A stretch of 64,000 nucleotides of DNA from the NCBI RefSeq assembly GCF_030219325.1, contig NZ_CP126625.1, forward strand, positions 1-64,000. The letters are read 5' to 3'. The notes under the pieces are model-generated. The model was not told the DNA's origin, made no database searches, and saw nothing but the letters and a program-made list of their open reading frames with translations. Below are positions 43,537 through 51,711 of this stretch, piece after piece; positions within the stretch are counted from its first letter, which is position 1; each line of letters starts with the position of its first letter. The translations under genes were made by a program, and so were the position numbers. This stretch comes from Geothrix sp. (GTDB lineage Bacteria; Acidobacteriota; Holophagae; Holophagales; Holophagaceae).

Positions 43537-44214
43537 CTACTTCTTGCGCGTGGCGAAGAAGCTGAATTCACTGCGCAGGGGGATGCCCTCCGGCAGCTTG
43601 AAGCCGATGACCCCGGAGGGCAGGGCCTGGTTGATCCTCAGGGCGCCCAGCTCCAGGAACCAGGAATCCCCGCTGCGCTCGATCCACTGGATCTGGCGCG
43701 GCAGCCAGGTCTCCTTATCCACCCAGAGGTTGAGGGCCTGCATCCGCTTGCGCAGGGACAGGGTGCGGGGGGCGAGGGCCAGGAACCAGGTGTTGGAGCC
43801 GTCCTTCGCCTCGCTCAGCGAGATCTGGAAGTAGTCGGAGAGGTAGCTGAGTTTCTGGCCGAGGCCGAGGAACTTGCGGTCGGAGTTCTTGATGAGGCCG
43901 ATCTTCATGAGCTCGCCTTCGCGGGCCTCGGGGCTGTACGAGATGAGGGCCTTGGGGGTGAGGTGCAGGACCAGGTCTTCCGGGGGCTGGAAGGCGAAGT
44001 GGGCGAAGTCGGAGCCCTGGAGGTACATGGTGCCCTTGGTGACCGAGGGCGTCTTCAGCAGGGCCCGGCGCAGGGTGAGGGTGAAGGGGCACTGGAGGGT
44101 CTGGACCTGGGCCTGGGCAGCATCGAAGCGCTCCACCACCTCCTTCAGGGGGGGCGGGGCCTGGCCGGCCAGGGGCAAGGCGAGGAGGAGCAGGGCGAGG
44201 GTGGATCGGAACAT
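43537..44214 (-). CDS. LolA-like outer-membrane lipoprotein carrier
   Basis: A 225-residue periplasmic protein with a signal peptide (MFRSTLALLLLALPLAGQA) and the LolA fold pattern. That pattern consists of an N-terminal helix (LKEVVERFDAAQAQVQTLQCPFTL), repeated beta-strands (KGTMYLQGSDFAHFAF, LVLHLTPKALISYSP) and a late LPRQIQWIERSGDSWFLELGALRIN. LolA carries lipoproteins from LolCDE to LolB. LolA-like proteins are also found in aryl-polyene loci, but this one lies 9.5 kb from the cluster. It is 8 bp after the MBL-hydrolase gene and 29 bp before the FHA gene, so it is in their operon. Confidence 0.78.
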   Translation of the reverse strand: MFRSTLALLLLALPLAGQAPPPLKEVVERFDAAQAQVQTLQCPFTLTLRRALLKTPSVTKGTMYLQGSDFAHFAFQPPEDLVLHLTPKALISYSPEAREGELMKIGLIKNSDRKFLGLGQKLSYLSDYFQISLSEAKDGSNTWFLALAPRTLSLRKRMQALNLWVDKETWLPRQIQWIERSGDSWFLELGALRINQALPSGVIGFKLPEGIPLRSEFSFFATRKK

Positions 44215-44222
44215 GGAGGCTC

Positions 44223-45002
44223 TCAGGCGGGTGCGGCGGACAGGCTCAGGGGTTCCCGCTGGTGGGCCACGTGCAGGGCCACGGCGCTGCCCCGCAGAAC
44301 CTCCTCCGCGGCGAAGCGGGCCAGGTCGGGATGGTTGTTGGACTCGCTGAGGTGGGCGAGGACGAGGGCCTTCAGCCGGGGCGAGCAGACCCGGGCCAGC
44401 AGCTCGGCCATGGACGCGTTGCTGAGGTGACCCACCCGGCTGAGGATGCGGGCCTTGAGCTGGGGCGGATAGTCGCCCTCGCGCAGCATGTCCACATCGT
44501 GGTTGGCCTCCAGCACCAGGAGGTCCAGGTCCTGCAGGTGGTCAGCCACCAGGGCCGTGGGGTGCCCCAGGTCCGTGACCACGGCGCAGGCGACCCCGCC
44601 GGCCTCGACCCGGAAGGCCACGGGATCGGCGGCGTCATGGGGCAGGGCGAAGGGCAGCACGCGCCAGCCCTCCCAGTCCAGGGCCCGGCCCGCTTCCAGC
44701 GCGATCCAGCGCTCGGCGGGGATCTGGACGCCCTGGGCCCACTCCGCCGCCCGCCGCGTCTCCGGCGTGGCGAGGATGGCCCAGTCCGTGCGGCGGAGGA
44801 TGACGCCCAGGGCCCCCACGTGGTCGGAGTGCTCGTGGGTCAGGGCCAGGGCCCGGACCTCGCCGCCCTGCAGGCCCAGTCCGTCGAGGCGCTGGCGGAT
44901 CTGGCGCAGCGAGATGCCGGCGTCGATGAGCAGCGTCCGTCCGCCCTCGGACAGGGCGTGGCAGTTCCCCTTGGAACCGGAGGCGAGCGCCGCATAGTGC
45001 AT
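44223..45002 (-). CDS. MBL-fold hydrolase (YycJ/WalJ-like)
   Basis: A 259-residue cytoplasmic metallo-beta-lactamase-fold hydrolase. The start YAALASGSKGNCHAL is that of the YycJ (WalJ) group, and THEHSDHVGAL (about residues 54-64) is the HxHxDH metal motif. Further ligands lie in VVTDLGHPT (about 143) and VLAHLSESNNHPD (about 217). YycJ-type enzymes are linked to 5' exonuclease activity and cell-wall/DNA coordination in Firmicutes; the role here is not known. It is the first gene of the MBL-LolA-FHA-TPR operon, divergent from the GNAT gene. Confidence 0.85.
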   Translation of the reverse strand: MHYAALASGSKGNCHALSEGGRTLLIDAGISLRQIRQRLDGLGLQGGEVRALALTHEHSDHVGALGVILRRTDWAILATPETRRAAEWAQGVQIPAERWIALEAGRALDWEGWRVLPFALPHDAADPVAFRVEAGGVACAVVTDLGHPTALVADHLQDLDLLVLEANHDVDMLREGDYPPQLKARILSRVGHLSNASMAELLARVCSPRLKALVLAHLSESNNHPDLARFAAEEVLRGSAVALHVAHQREPLSLSAAPA

Positions 45003-45030
45003 GGCTCAGCATAACGCTTACACTGTCGGC

Positions 45031-45543
45031 ATGAGCCCGACGCCGACCCCCACCCTGCGCCCCTCCAAGCCCGCCGACCTCGAGACCCACGTGGCCCATC
45101 GCGTCGCCATGTTCCGCGACATGGAGATGGGTTCGGAGGAGGGCCTCAAACGCATGGCGGAGGCCTTCCGGAACCAGCTGCGCGGCTGGCTGGTGACGGG
45201 CCAGTGCCGGGGCCTGGTGCTGGAGGAGCAGGGCCGCATCGTGGCCAGCGTGCTGATGCTCATGAAGGACACGCTGCCCACGCCGGTGACGCCGCTGTCC
45301 GTGCGGGGCTACCTGTTCAACGTCTACACCGAGCCCTCCCACCGGCGCAAAGGCTTGGCCGCCCGCCTCACGGACGCGGCCCTGGACCTGGCCCGGGACC
45401 TGGGCATCGAGATCGTGGAGCTGCACGCCAGCCTGGAAGCCGAGGGCATGTATCAGCGCATGGGCTTCGTCCCCACCAGCGAGATGCGCCTGGTGATGGG
45501 CGCGGGCATCAAGACGCCGAAGCAGTGGAAGCATCGCCGCTAG
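45031..45543 (+). CDS. GNAT-family N-acetyltransferase
   Basis: A 170-residue GNAT acetyltransferase using acetyl-CoA on an unknown amine. The acetyl-CoA loop is YTEPSHRRKGLAARLTDAALDLA (about residues 99-121), with the R/Q-x-x-G-x-G/A pattern. The C-terminal LHASLEAEGMYQRMGFVPTSEMRL is the usual GNAT motif B. An in-frame ATG ten codons earlier (45001) overlaps the start codon of the divergent MBL gene; I prefer 45031, though neither has a good ribosome-binding site. Its last 35 bases overlap the end of the convergent CPBP gene. Confidence 0.8.
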   Translation: MSPTPTPTLRPSKPADLETHVAHRVAMFRDMEMGSEEGLKRMAEAFRNQLRGWLVTGQCRGLVLEEQGRIVASVLMLMKDTLPTPVTPLSVRGYLFNVYTEPSHRRKGLAARLTDAALDLARDLGIEIVELHASLEAEGMYQRMGFVPTSEMRLVMGAGIKTPKQWKHRR

Positions 45544-46396
45544 GAATCGTTCCCTTCCAGCGCCACAGCAGCAGGATGAAGGCCCCGCACACCAGGGCGC
45601 AGGGCAGGCTGGCCTCCAGGCCGAAGGCGCCGCCGGTGAGCCACTCGGGCTTCCCGTGGAAGATGGGCGTCCACAGCCCCGGGGTGTCGGTGGTGCCGCT
45701 GACGCCGAAGCCGAGCAGGCTGCCCTGGGCCCAGTTCCAGCCCAGGTGCACGCCGATGGGCAGGGCCAGGCTCCGGGTCCGCAGGTAGCAGAAGCCCAGC
45801 AGGATGGCCGCCAGCCCGATGTTCAGGGTGGCCCAGACCCGCGTGGCCCCGTGCATGCCCGGGTTGCCCCAGTGGCCCAGCGCGAAGAGCGCCGCGAAGA
45901 CCAGCTGGCCCACCCAGGTGCCCGCGCCCTCCACCAGCCGCTGGAAGGGGAAGCCGCGGGACATGATCTCCTCGAAGAAGGCCACGCCGAGGAAGGCCCA
46001 GGCCGCCGCGAGCAGCTGCCGGGGGCCGATGCCCGCCGCCCGCTCCCAGTGGAAGCCATCCAGGCCCTTCACGATGAGGGCCGTCACCAGGATGAGGAGG
46101 ATGCCACCCAGGGTGCCCGCCACCAGCTCGCCGAGCCAGCGGGGCCCCAGGCGAAAGCCCAGGTCGCGAAAGGAGCGCTTCTCGAGCCGCACGCAGACGA
46201 AGCTGGCCAGGGCCACGATCGCGGCGTTGATCCAGACGACGACGCCCATGCCCATGCGGGGCACGTGGAGGGCCTTGGCGATCAGGCTGAAGGCCAGGCC
46301 CAGGGCGGGGAACAGCACCATGAACCCCAGCGCCTTCCAGCCGCTGCGGACGGAGCCCTGCTCGTTGATGAAGCACGTGGCGAGCCATGCGGGCAT
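45509..46396 (-). CDS. CPBP-family intramembrane glutamic endopeptidase
   Basis: A 295-residue inner-membrane protein with about eight helices. The CPBP (Abi/CAAX-like) motifs are FFEEIMSRGFPFQRL (EExxxR, about residue 140), FALGHWGN (about 170) and IGVHLGWNWAQG (about 213). Together they supply the catalytic glutamates and histidines. Relatives process prenylated or bacteriocin-like peptides or act in immunity; a substrate is not evident. AGGAGA lies before the ATG at 46396. It overlaps the GNAT gene antisense by 35 bases. Confidence 0.85.
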   Translation of the reverse strand: MPAWLATCFINEQGSVRSGWKALGFMVLFPALGLAFSLIAKALHVPRMGMGVVVWINAAIVALASFVCVRLEKRSFRDLGFRLGPRWLGELVAGTLGGILLILVTALIVKGLDGFHWERAAGIGPRQLLAAAWAFLGVAFFEEIMSRGFPFQRLVEGAGTWVGQLVFAALFALGHWGNPGMHGATRVWATLNIGLAAILLGFCYLRTRSLALPIGVHLGWNWAQGSLLGFGVSGTTDTPGLWTPIFHGKPEWLTGGAFGLEASLPCALVCGAFILLLWRWKGTIPSGDASTASAS

Positions 46397-46447
46397 GAAT
46401 TCTCCTGGAGAGCGGGGCTACGGCCTGGGCCCCCGTGGCGTTGAGTC

Positions 46448-47062
46448 CTACATCACGCTCTGGGTCTCGGCGAAGGTGCGGGAGATCTCGAGGAAGATCT
46501 TCTCCTCGTTGGGCTTCAGGGCCACCGCGCGGGCGAACCAGGGGGCCGCCTTCTTGCGCTGGCCGGCCACCAGCAGGGCCCGGCCGAACTGAAGGAAGCG
46601 CTGCCAGTCGCCCTTCTCCAGGGCGGCCAGCACGCCCATGTAGCGCTCGGCCTCGTTCACCAGGCCCACTTCCGCGAGATCCACGCCGGCTTGGGTGATG
46701 GCGTCCTTGTTCTTGGGATCCCGCTGGACGATCTTCTCGTAGCTCTCCAGGGCCTCGGTCTTGTAGCCGTGCTTCAGCCAGGCCACCGCGATGAGGCGCA
46801 GCACCTCGCCGTCCTTGGATTCGCGGGTCTCGGCGTCCTTGAAGGCCGCCTCGGCCCTGGGCTTGTCCAGGGCCGCCAGGTAGGCCCGCCCGCACTCGGC
46901 GAGGTACTTCGCGTCCTTGGGCTTGAGGGCCCGGGCCTTGTCGGCGCAGCCCGCGAGGACAGCCCGCCGGTCGCCCGCGAAGAAGGCTTCGTCGAATGTG
47001 GGGGGCGCCTGGGCTTGGGCGCAGAGACCAAGGGCCGTGAAGAGCAGAGCAGTGAGGCGCAT
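46448..47062 (-). CDS. Secreted TPR-repeat protein
   Basis: A 204-residue exported protein with signal peptide MRLTALLFTALGLCAQAQA and about four TPR-like helical pairs (for example DAKYLAECGRAYLAALDKPRAEAAFKDAE and GEVLRLIAVAWLKHGYKTEALESYEKIV). It is clearly related to the larger TPR protein at 48244-49497: same signal-peptide style and the shared phrase KALALKPK/KARALKPK. It is presumably periplasmic, a protein-binding scaffold of unknown partner. AAGGAG precedes the start. It follows the gene at 47072 by nine bases. Confidence 0.78.
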   Translation of the reverse strand: MRLTALLFTALGLCAQAQAPPTFDEAFFAGDRRAVLAGCADKARALKPKDAKYLAECGRAYLAALDKPRAEAAFKDAETRESKDGEVLRLIAVAWLKHGYKTEALESYEKIVQRDPKNKDAITQAGVDLAEVGLVNEAERYMGVLAALEKGDWQRFLQFGRALLVAGQRKKAAPWFARAVALKPNEEKIFLEISRTFAETQSVM

Positions 47063-47071
47063 GGGAACTCC

Positions 47072-48181
47072 TTATGATCCGGGAGGTGCGACGGGGGGGT
47101 GCGTCTCGGGAAAGCTCTCCACGAGCTGCATGTCCCACTCTGTATCAAAGGTGACGATGAAGGCCGGGGGCTTGTTGTCGGGGGCGCTTGCAAGTCGAGC
47201 GATGAGGGTGTTCAAACCCTTCCACCGGTGGGGCTGCGTGGGGTCGGGTCGCATGTCCCAGACCTGCATCTGGGTCCCCGCATCTTGGCCACCCTTGGTC
47301 TCGCGATATCCCACCATGTAGAGGCGATCGGGGGAAAGGAACCCACTGACCGGCGGCTGAGCGGCACCCTCGATCCAGTGGGCGGCGGCGCCCACCTGGA
47401 GCAGCTGGGTCATGGCGTCCGGCTTGTCTGTCCAGGTCCGGGGCCACCCGCTGGCCATGCGGACCAGGTCGCGATGGGAGCCGCCCACCTCCTTCACCCG
47501 CACGCGCCACTTGGTGATTCCCCAGCTTGCGACGGCCAGCGGTTTAGCGGGGATCGGGGGCATCTGGCCCCTGATGGCGCTGAGGAGGGACTCGTAGTCG
47601 AAGGTGGTGAGGTTGTGCTCGGCGGCCTGATGGAAGCCGGCGAGGTTCGCGCCACGGGACTCCAGTTCCTGGCCGAAGGCTTTGGCGGCGCCCCAGTCCC
47701 CCAGGTGCATGGACACCATGAAGCAGTGGGTCAACTCGCGAATATCCATGTGGGAGCGGGTGGAAATGCGCTCATAGGCGAGCCGCATGCGATCCAGATC
47801 CAGGAGTCGCCAACCCAGTTCGAGGAGCAGGGCGTCCCGTTCCCGGGCCTTTGCCGCACCCAGCGTTTCGAGCAGGCTCCATGCCTTCAGCAGGTCTGGC
47901 TGTTGGCGACTAGCTTGCAGGTATGAACGGTCTGAGCCATAGGAGAATCCACCCAGGAGGTTGGCCTGCCACAGCCAGGAGGCCGCCTCGAACCGCGTCG
48001 CCTCGTCGGCAGCCGACCCGGTGGCCATTGCGGCTGCACGGACCGGGCTGCCAGCATGCAGGTCCTTCCGGGCCGAGGCATCGCCGGCCTGGAGCTTGCG
48101 CAGCGAAGCCAGGATGGGGGATGTCTCCTGGGCGGATACGCCGAGCGCCGCGGTGACGCAGAGGAAGGCGACAAGGCGCAT
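47072..48181 (-). CDS. Secreted hypothetical protein in TPR cluster
   Basis: Not recognised. The 369-residue protein has a signal peptide (MRLVAFLCVTAALGVSAQ). An alpha-helical, repeat-like middle follows (LLKAWSLLETLGAAKARERDALLLELGWRLLDLDRMRLAYERI, about 110-160). The more strand-like C-terminal part includes WRVRVKEVGGSHRDLV and FIVTFDTEWDMQLVESFPE. It lies between two secreted TPR proteins with the same MRL-type signal peptides, so the three probably work together in the periplasm. GGAG precedes the ATG. Confidence 0.65.
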   Translation of the reverse strand: MRLVAFLCVTAALGVSAQETSPILASLRKLQAGDASARKDLHAGSPVRAAAMATGSAADEATRFEAASWLWQANLLGGFSYGSDRSYLQASRQQPDLLKAWSLLETLGAAKARERDALLLELGWRLLDLDRMRLAYERISTRSHMDIRELTHCFMVSMHLGDWGAAKAFGQELESRGANLAGFHQAAEHNLTTFDYESLLSAIRGQMPPIPAKPLAVASWGITKWRVRVKEVGGSHRDLVRMASGWPRTWTDKPDAMTQLLQVGAAAHWIEGAAQPPVSGFLSPDRLYMVGYRETKGGQDAGTQMQVWDMRPDPTQPHRWKGLNTLIARLASAPDNKPPAFIVTFDTEWDMQLVESFPETHPPVAPPGS

Positions 48182-48243
48182 GAGGGCTCCGGCAGGGATC
48201 GGCCCATGATAGGGCATTCCCGAGACCGAACGGATCTGTGGCC

Positions 48244-49497
48244 TCAGGGCAGCAGCGTTACGGCAGTTGTGCTGGCACGGCGGAGGATGGCATCCGCATG
48301 GGCCTGGGCGACGAGGAGCCAGACCTCCCAGTCCTTGGGATCGGCCTGGATGGCCTTCTGGAAGAAGCGGGCGGCATCTTCCCGACGGCCGGCCTCGAGG
48401 GCCATGCGGCCGAACTTCGCCAGCTCGTTCTGGTCCTTGGCGTCCGAGAGGAACACCTCTTCCATCAGGGGCATGGCCTTGTCGAAGTGGCCTGCGGCAG
48501 CAAGGTCCACCGCGGCGTCGGAAAGGGCCCGCTTCTTGTTGATGCGGGAGAGGTCGACGCTCACCAGGGGCCCCCAGCTGCGGCCGGAGACATCCGTCCC
48601 CCGGGAGCCGAAGCCGACCACGCCGCCCTCGCCCCGGGCCGAGGGCAGCACCTCGTAGGCCCGGAAGGCCTCGGCCTGGAAGCCGGCCCGCAGCCAGGCC
48701 TGGCCGATGAGCTGGAAGGACTCCGCGTGGACCTCCTTGGATTTCATGATCGCCAGGAAGAGGGCCTCGGCCTCGGCGCGCTGACCGGCCGCCAGGTTTA
48801 TGCGGGCACGGGCGGCCATGGCCTCGTTGTCCTTGTCGGTGCCATAGAAGCCGATCTCCGTGGCCGCGAGCATCCGGGCCTTCAGCTCGGGGAGGTCGGC
48901 CTTGCGGGCGTGGTCCGCGCAGGCCAGGGCGATGTCCCGGTAGGTGCCCACCTTCGCCGGGTTGGCCGCCGTGGCGCGATCGAACCAGATGGCCGCTTCC
49001 TTGGGCTGCCCGGCCCGGAGCAGGGCGGCCCCGAAGTCGACGAAGTTCCCGGTTCGCCGCGGGCTCACCTTGAAGGCCTGGTCCATCATGGCCCGCGCCT
49101 CGTCGGGAAAGCCCGAATCGAGCAGCACGGTGGCGAAGTCGGCCAGGTCGCCCGCATCCCGGGAGGTCCGGGTCATGGCCTTGTCCACGATGCCCCTGAC
49201 CTGGTCCCGCCTTCCGGCCCGGATCCAGGCCTGCGCGATGAGGCGGTAGGTCTCGGCGTCCCCGCCCTTCAGCCGTTCGGTCCGCGTGAAGCAGTCCTCG
49301 GCCTTCTTGAGTTCGCCCTTGGCCGCCTGGATCTGCCCGAGGCAGGTGAGGACCTCCACGGACTTGGGTTTCAGGGCGAGGGCCTTTTCGGCGCAAGCCT
49401 GGGCGACCTGTTCCGGGGTCTCCAGGAAGAAGGAGGGGGCCGGGACCTGGGCCTGGAGGCAGACCAGGGCGGTGAGGGGCAGCAGCTGGAGGCGCAT
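48244..49497 (-). CDS. Secreted TPR-repeat protein, larger paralogue
   Basis: A 417-residue exported protein with signal peptide MRLQLLPLTALVCLQAQ and roughly nine tandem helical pairs of TPR type, including SVEVLTCLGQIQAAKGELKKAEDCFTRTERLKG and a C-terminal RREDAARFFQKAIQADPKDWEVWLLVAQAHA. The middle (about 285-320) is Gly-rich and may be a break between repeat blocks. It looks like a longer paralogue of the protein at 46448. AAAGGA precedes the ATG. It follows the small lipoprotein gene by nine bases. Confidence 0.78.
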   Translation of the reverse strand: MRLQLLPLTALVCLQAQVPAPSFFLETPEQVAQACAEKALALKPKSVEVLTCLGQIQAAKGELKKAEDCFTRTERLKGGDAETYRLIAQAWIRAGRRDQVRGIVDKAMTRTSRDAGDLADFATVLLDSGFPDEARAMMDQAFKVSPRRTGNFVDFGAALLRAGQPKEAAIWFDRATAANPAKVGTYRDIALACADHARKADLPELKARMLAATEIGFYGTDKDNEAMAARARINLAAGQRAEAEALFLAIMKSKEVHAESFQLIGQAWLRAGFQAEAFRAYEVLPSARGEGGVVGFGSRGTDVSGRSWGPLVSVDLSRINKKRALSDAAVDLAAAGHFDKAMPLMEEVFLSDAKDQNELAKFGRMALEAGRREDAARFFQKAIQADPKDWEVWLLVAQAHADAILRRASTTAVTLLP

Positions 49498-49506
49498 GGG
49501 GTCCTT

Positions 49507-50016
49507 TTAGGGGGCGAGGAGGCCGTCTTGGCGCATGGCTTCGAGGATGGCCTGGGCGAGTTTCTCGGGATCGCCGCCTCCCCAGCTGCCGCTCAGGGAG
49601 GTCCGGGCCCTCCAGACGGGCTCCTCCACCCCGGGCTCGGTCAGCAGGAGGTCGAAGGTGGCCGCGGTCTGGGAGCCGTTGGTGTAGGTGGCGGCGACCT
49701 GGGAGATCCGGAGGAGGTAGTGGGGCTGGAAGGCGACCAGCTCGGCCTTCAGCTTGTCGGCATCGGCCAGGTCCAGGATGTTGCTCATCCAGGTGCGCGT
49801 GGCCACCTGGCGGGCGGCCAGCGTCCGGGCCAGCCGTTCCTGCAGGTCGTTGGCCCGGAAGGCCGAACCCGAGGGGCCGGCCGTGCAGAGCAGGAAGACC
49901 CGATCGAGGGGCTTCGACCAGCCCCTGCGGGGCAGGGAGTTCACCTGGACGGTTCCCCCGCAGTGGAACAGAAGCAGGGGGATCACCAGCAGGAGGGGGC
50001 GGGTCATTCGCGGCAT
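49507..50016 (-). CDS. Predicted lipoprotein of unknown function
   Basis: A 169-residue protein with a signal sequence ending LLLFHC (Cys19 likely lipidated), giving a probable outer-membrane lipoprotein. The mature part has an alpha/beta pattern (RVFLLCTAGPSG, LQERLARTLAARQVATRTWM, QPHYLLRISQVAATYTNGSQTAATFDLLL) that recalls small Gram-negative lipoproteins with a Rossmann-like sandwich; no family is certain. GGAG precedes the ATG. It stands between the acyl-CoA carboxylase gene (71 bp) and the TPR gene (9 bp), and more likely belongs with the TPR operon. Confidence 0.7.
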   Translation of the reverse strand: MPRMTRPLLLVIPLLLFHCGGTVQVNSLPRRGWSKPLDRVFLLCTAGPSGSAFRANDLQERLARTLAARQVATRTWMSNILDLADADKLKAELVAFQPHYLLRISQVAATYTNGSQTAATFDLLLTEPGVEEPVWRARTSLSGSWGGGDPEKLAQAILEAMRQDGLLAP

Positions 50017-50087
50017 GGGTACTCCGGACAGGCCAACGGAAGGGCCTCCATGGCGAGCCCTGGAGGAGGCCTCGGCTGGTTGGAATG

Positions 50088-51626
50088 CTACAAGGGGATG
50101 TTCCCGTGCTTCTTGGGCGGCATGGTGTCGCGCTTGGTGTCGAGGAAGGCCAGGGCCTTGATGAGTTTCAGGCGCGTTTCACGGGGCAGGATCACCTCGT
50201 CGATAAATCCGAACTCGGCGGCGATGTAGGGATTGGCGAACTTCTCGTTGTACTCGGCCACCAGCTCGGCCTTCTTGGCAACGGGATCGGGCGCGATGGC
50301 GATGGACTTGCCGTGCAGCACGTTCATGGCGCCTTCCGCGCCCATGACGGCGATCTCCGCCGTGGGGTAGGCGAAGTTGAAGTCCGTGCGGATGTGCTTG
50401 CTGGCCATGACGCAGTAGGCGCCGCCGTAGGCCTTGCGGGTGATGACGGTGATCTTGGGCACCGTGGCCTCGCAGAAGGCGAAGAGCAACTTGGCGCCGT
50501 GGCGGATGATGCCGCCGTGCTCCTGGGTCACGCCCGGCAGGAAGCCCGGCACATCCTCGAAGGTGATGAGCGGGATGTTGAAGGCGTCACAGAAGCGCAC
50601 GAACCGGGCGCCCTTCTCGCTGGAGGCGATGTCCAGCACGCCGGCATAGAAGGCGGGCTGGTTGGCCACGATGCCGATGCTGCGGCCGTCGATGCGGGCG
50701 AAGCCCACCACCAGGTTGGGAGCGAAGGCCTCGTGCACCTCGAAGAAGTGCGCGTCGTCCACCACGCCCCGGATGATGTCGCGGATGTCGTAGGGCTTGC
50801 TGGCGTCATCGGGCACGACCTTGTCGAGGTCGGGGTTCTCCAGGGGCATCTCACGCTTGGGGGCGCGACGGGGCGCCTCGCCGAGGTTGTTGCTGGGCAG
50901 GAAGGAGAGCAGCTCGCGGGTGTGGGCCAGGGCCGCCAGGTCGCTCTGGCACACGAAGTGGGCCACGCCGCTCTTGGCGCTGTGCGTGGAGGCACCGCCC
51001 AGCTCCTCCTTGGTGACTTCTTCGTGGGTGACAGCCTTGATGACATCCGGGCCGGTCACGAACATGTAGCTGGTGCCCTTCACCATGGTGATGAAGTCCG
51101 TGATGGCGGGGCTGTAGACCGCGCCGCCGGCACAGGGGCCCATGATAAGGCTGATCTGGGGGATGACGCCGCTGGCCAGGGTGTTGCGCAGGAAGATGTC
51201 GGCGTAGCCGCCGAGCGAAACGACCCCCTCCTGGATGCGGGCACCGCCGCTGTCGTTGAGGCCAATGACGGGGCAGCCCACCTTCATGGCCAGGTCCATG
51301 ACCTTGCAGATCTTCTTGGCGTAGGCCTCGGACAGCGAACCCCCGAACACCGTGAAGTCCTGGGCGAAGATGGCCACCGGCCGGCCATCCACCCGCCCGA
51401 AGCCGGTGACCACGCCGTCGCCGGGGATCTTCTCCACGCCCCAGTTGCGGTGGACCATGAGGGCATCCATCTCCTCGAAGGAGCCCTCGTCCAGGAAGGC
51501 CGCCACCCGCTCTCGGGCCGTGAGCTTGCCGCCCTCGTGCTGTTTCTGCACCCGGGCGTCGCCGCCACCGGCCAGGGCCTGGGCATGCTTGGCTTTCAGC
51601 AGCTCGATCTTCTTTTCGAGGGACAT
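50088..51626 (-). CDS. Acyl-CoA carboxylase / methylmalonyl-CoA decarboxylase carboxyltransferase subunit
   Basis: A 512-residue carboxyltransferase (PccB/MmdA family) that moves CO2 between carboxybiotin and an acyl-CoA, usually propionyl/methylmalonyl-CoA. Tandem crotonase folds are seen. The N-terminal domain has [18 protein letters not shown], the oxyanion pocket [12 protein letters not shown], and [17 protein letters not shown]. The C-terminal domain has [41 protein letters not shown] and the end [13 protein letters not shown]. No biotin carboxylase, biotin carrier or sodium-pump subunit is adjacent, so carboxylase versus decarboxylase cannot be decided here. Confidence 0.9.
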   Translation of the reverse strand: MSLEKKIELLKAKHAQALAGGGDARVQKQHEGGKLTARERVAAFLDEGSFEEMDALMVHRNWGVEKIPGDGVVTGFGRVDGRPVAIFAQDFTVFGGSLSEAYAKKICKVMDLAMKVGCPVIGLNDSGGARIQEGVVSLGGYADIFLRNTLASGVIPQISLIMGPCAGGAVYSPAITDFITMVKGTSYMFVTGPDVIKAVTHEEVTKEELGGASTHSAKSGVAHFVCQSDLAALAHTRELLSFLPSNNLGEAPRRAPKREMPLENPDLDKVVPDDASKPYDIRDIIRGVVDDAHFFEVHEAFAPNLVVGFARIDGRSIGIVANQPAFYAGVLDIASSEKGARFVRFCDAFNIPLITFEDVPGFLPGVTQEHGGIIRHGAKLLFAFCEATVPKITVITRKAYGGAYCVMASKHIRTDFNFAYPTAEIAVMGAEGAMNVLHGKSIAIAPDPVAKKAELVAEYNEKFANPYIAAEFGFIDEVILPRETRLKLIKALAFLDTKRDTMPPKKHGNIPL

Positions 51627-51711
51627 GGCATCTCCCGGGCGGGGCGGGGTTGGCTGATCGTGGGGAATCAGCCTCCATGTTAGCGCGGGCCGGGCTCCGG
51701 CGCGCTGGGCT

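Noticed and set aside
51652-51673. 7-bp inverted repeat GGCTGAT/ATCAGCC between the aspartase and carboxyltransferase genes
   Set aside because: Short stem with an 8-nt loop and no T-run; too weak to call a terminator or operator.
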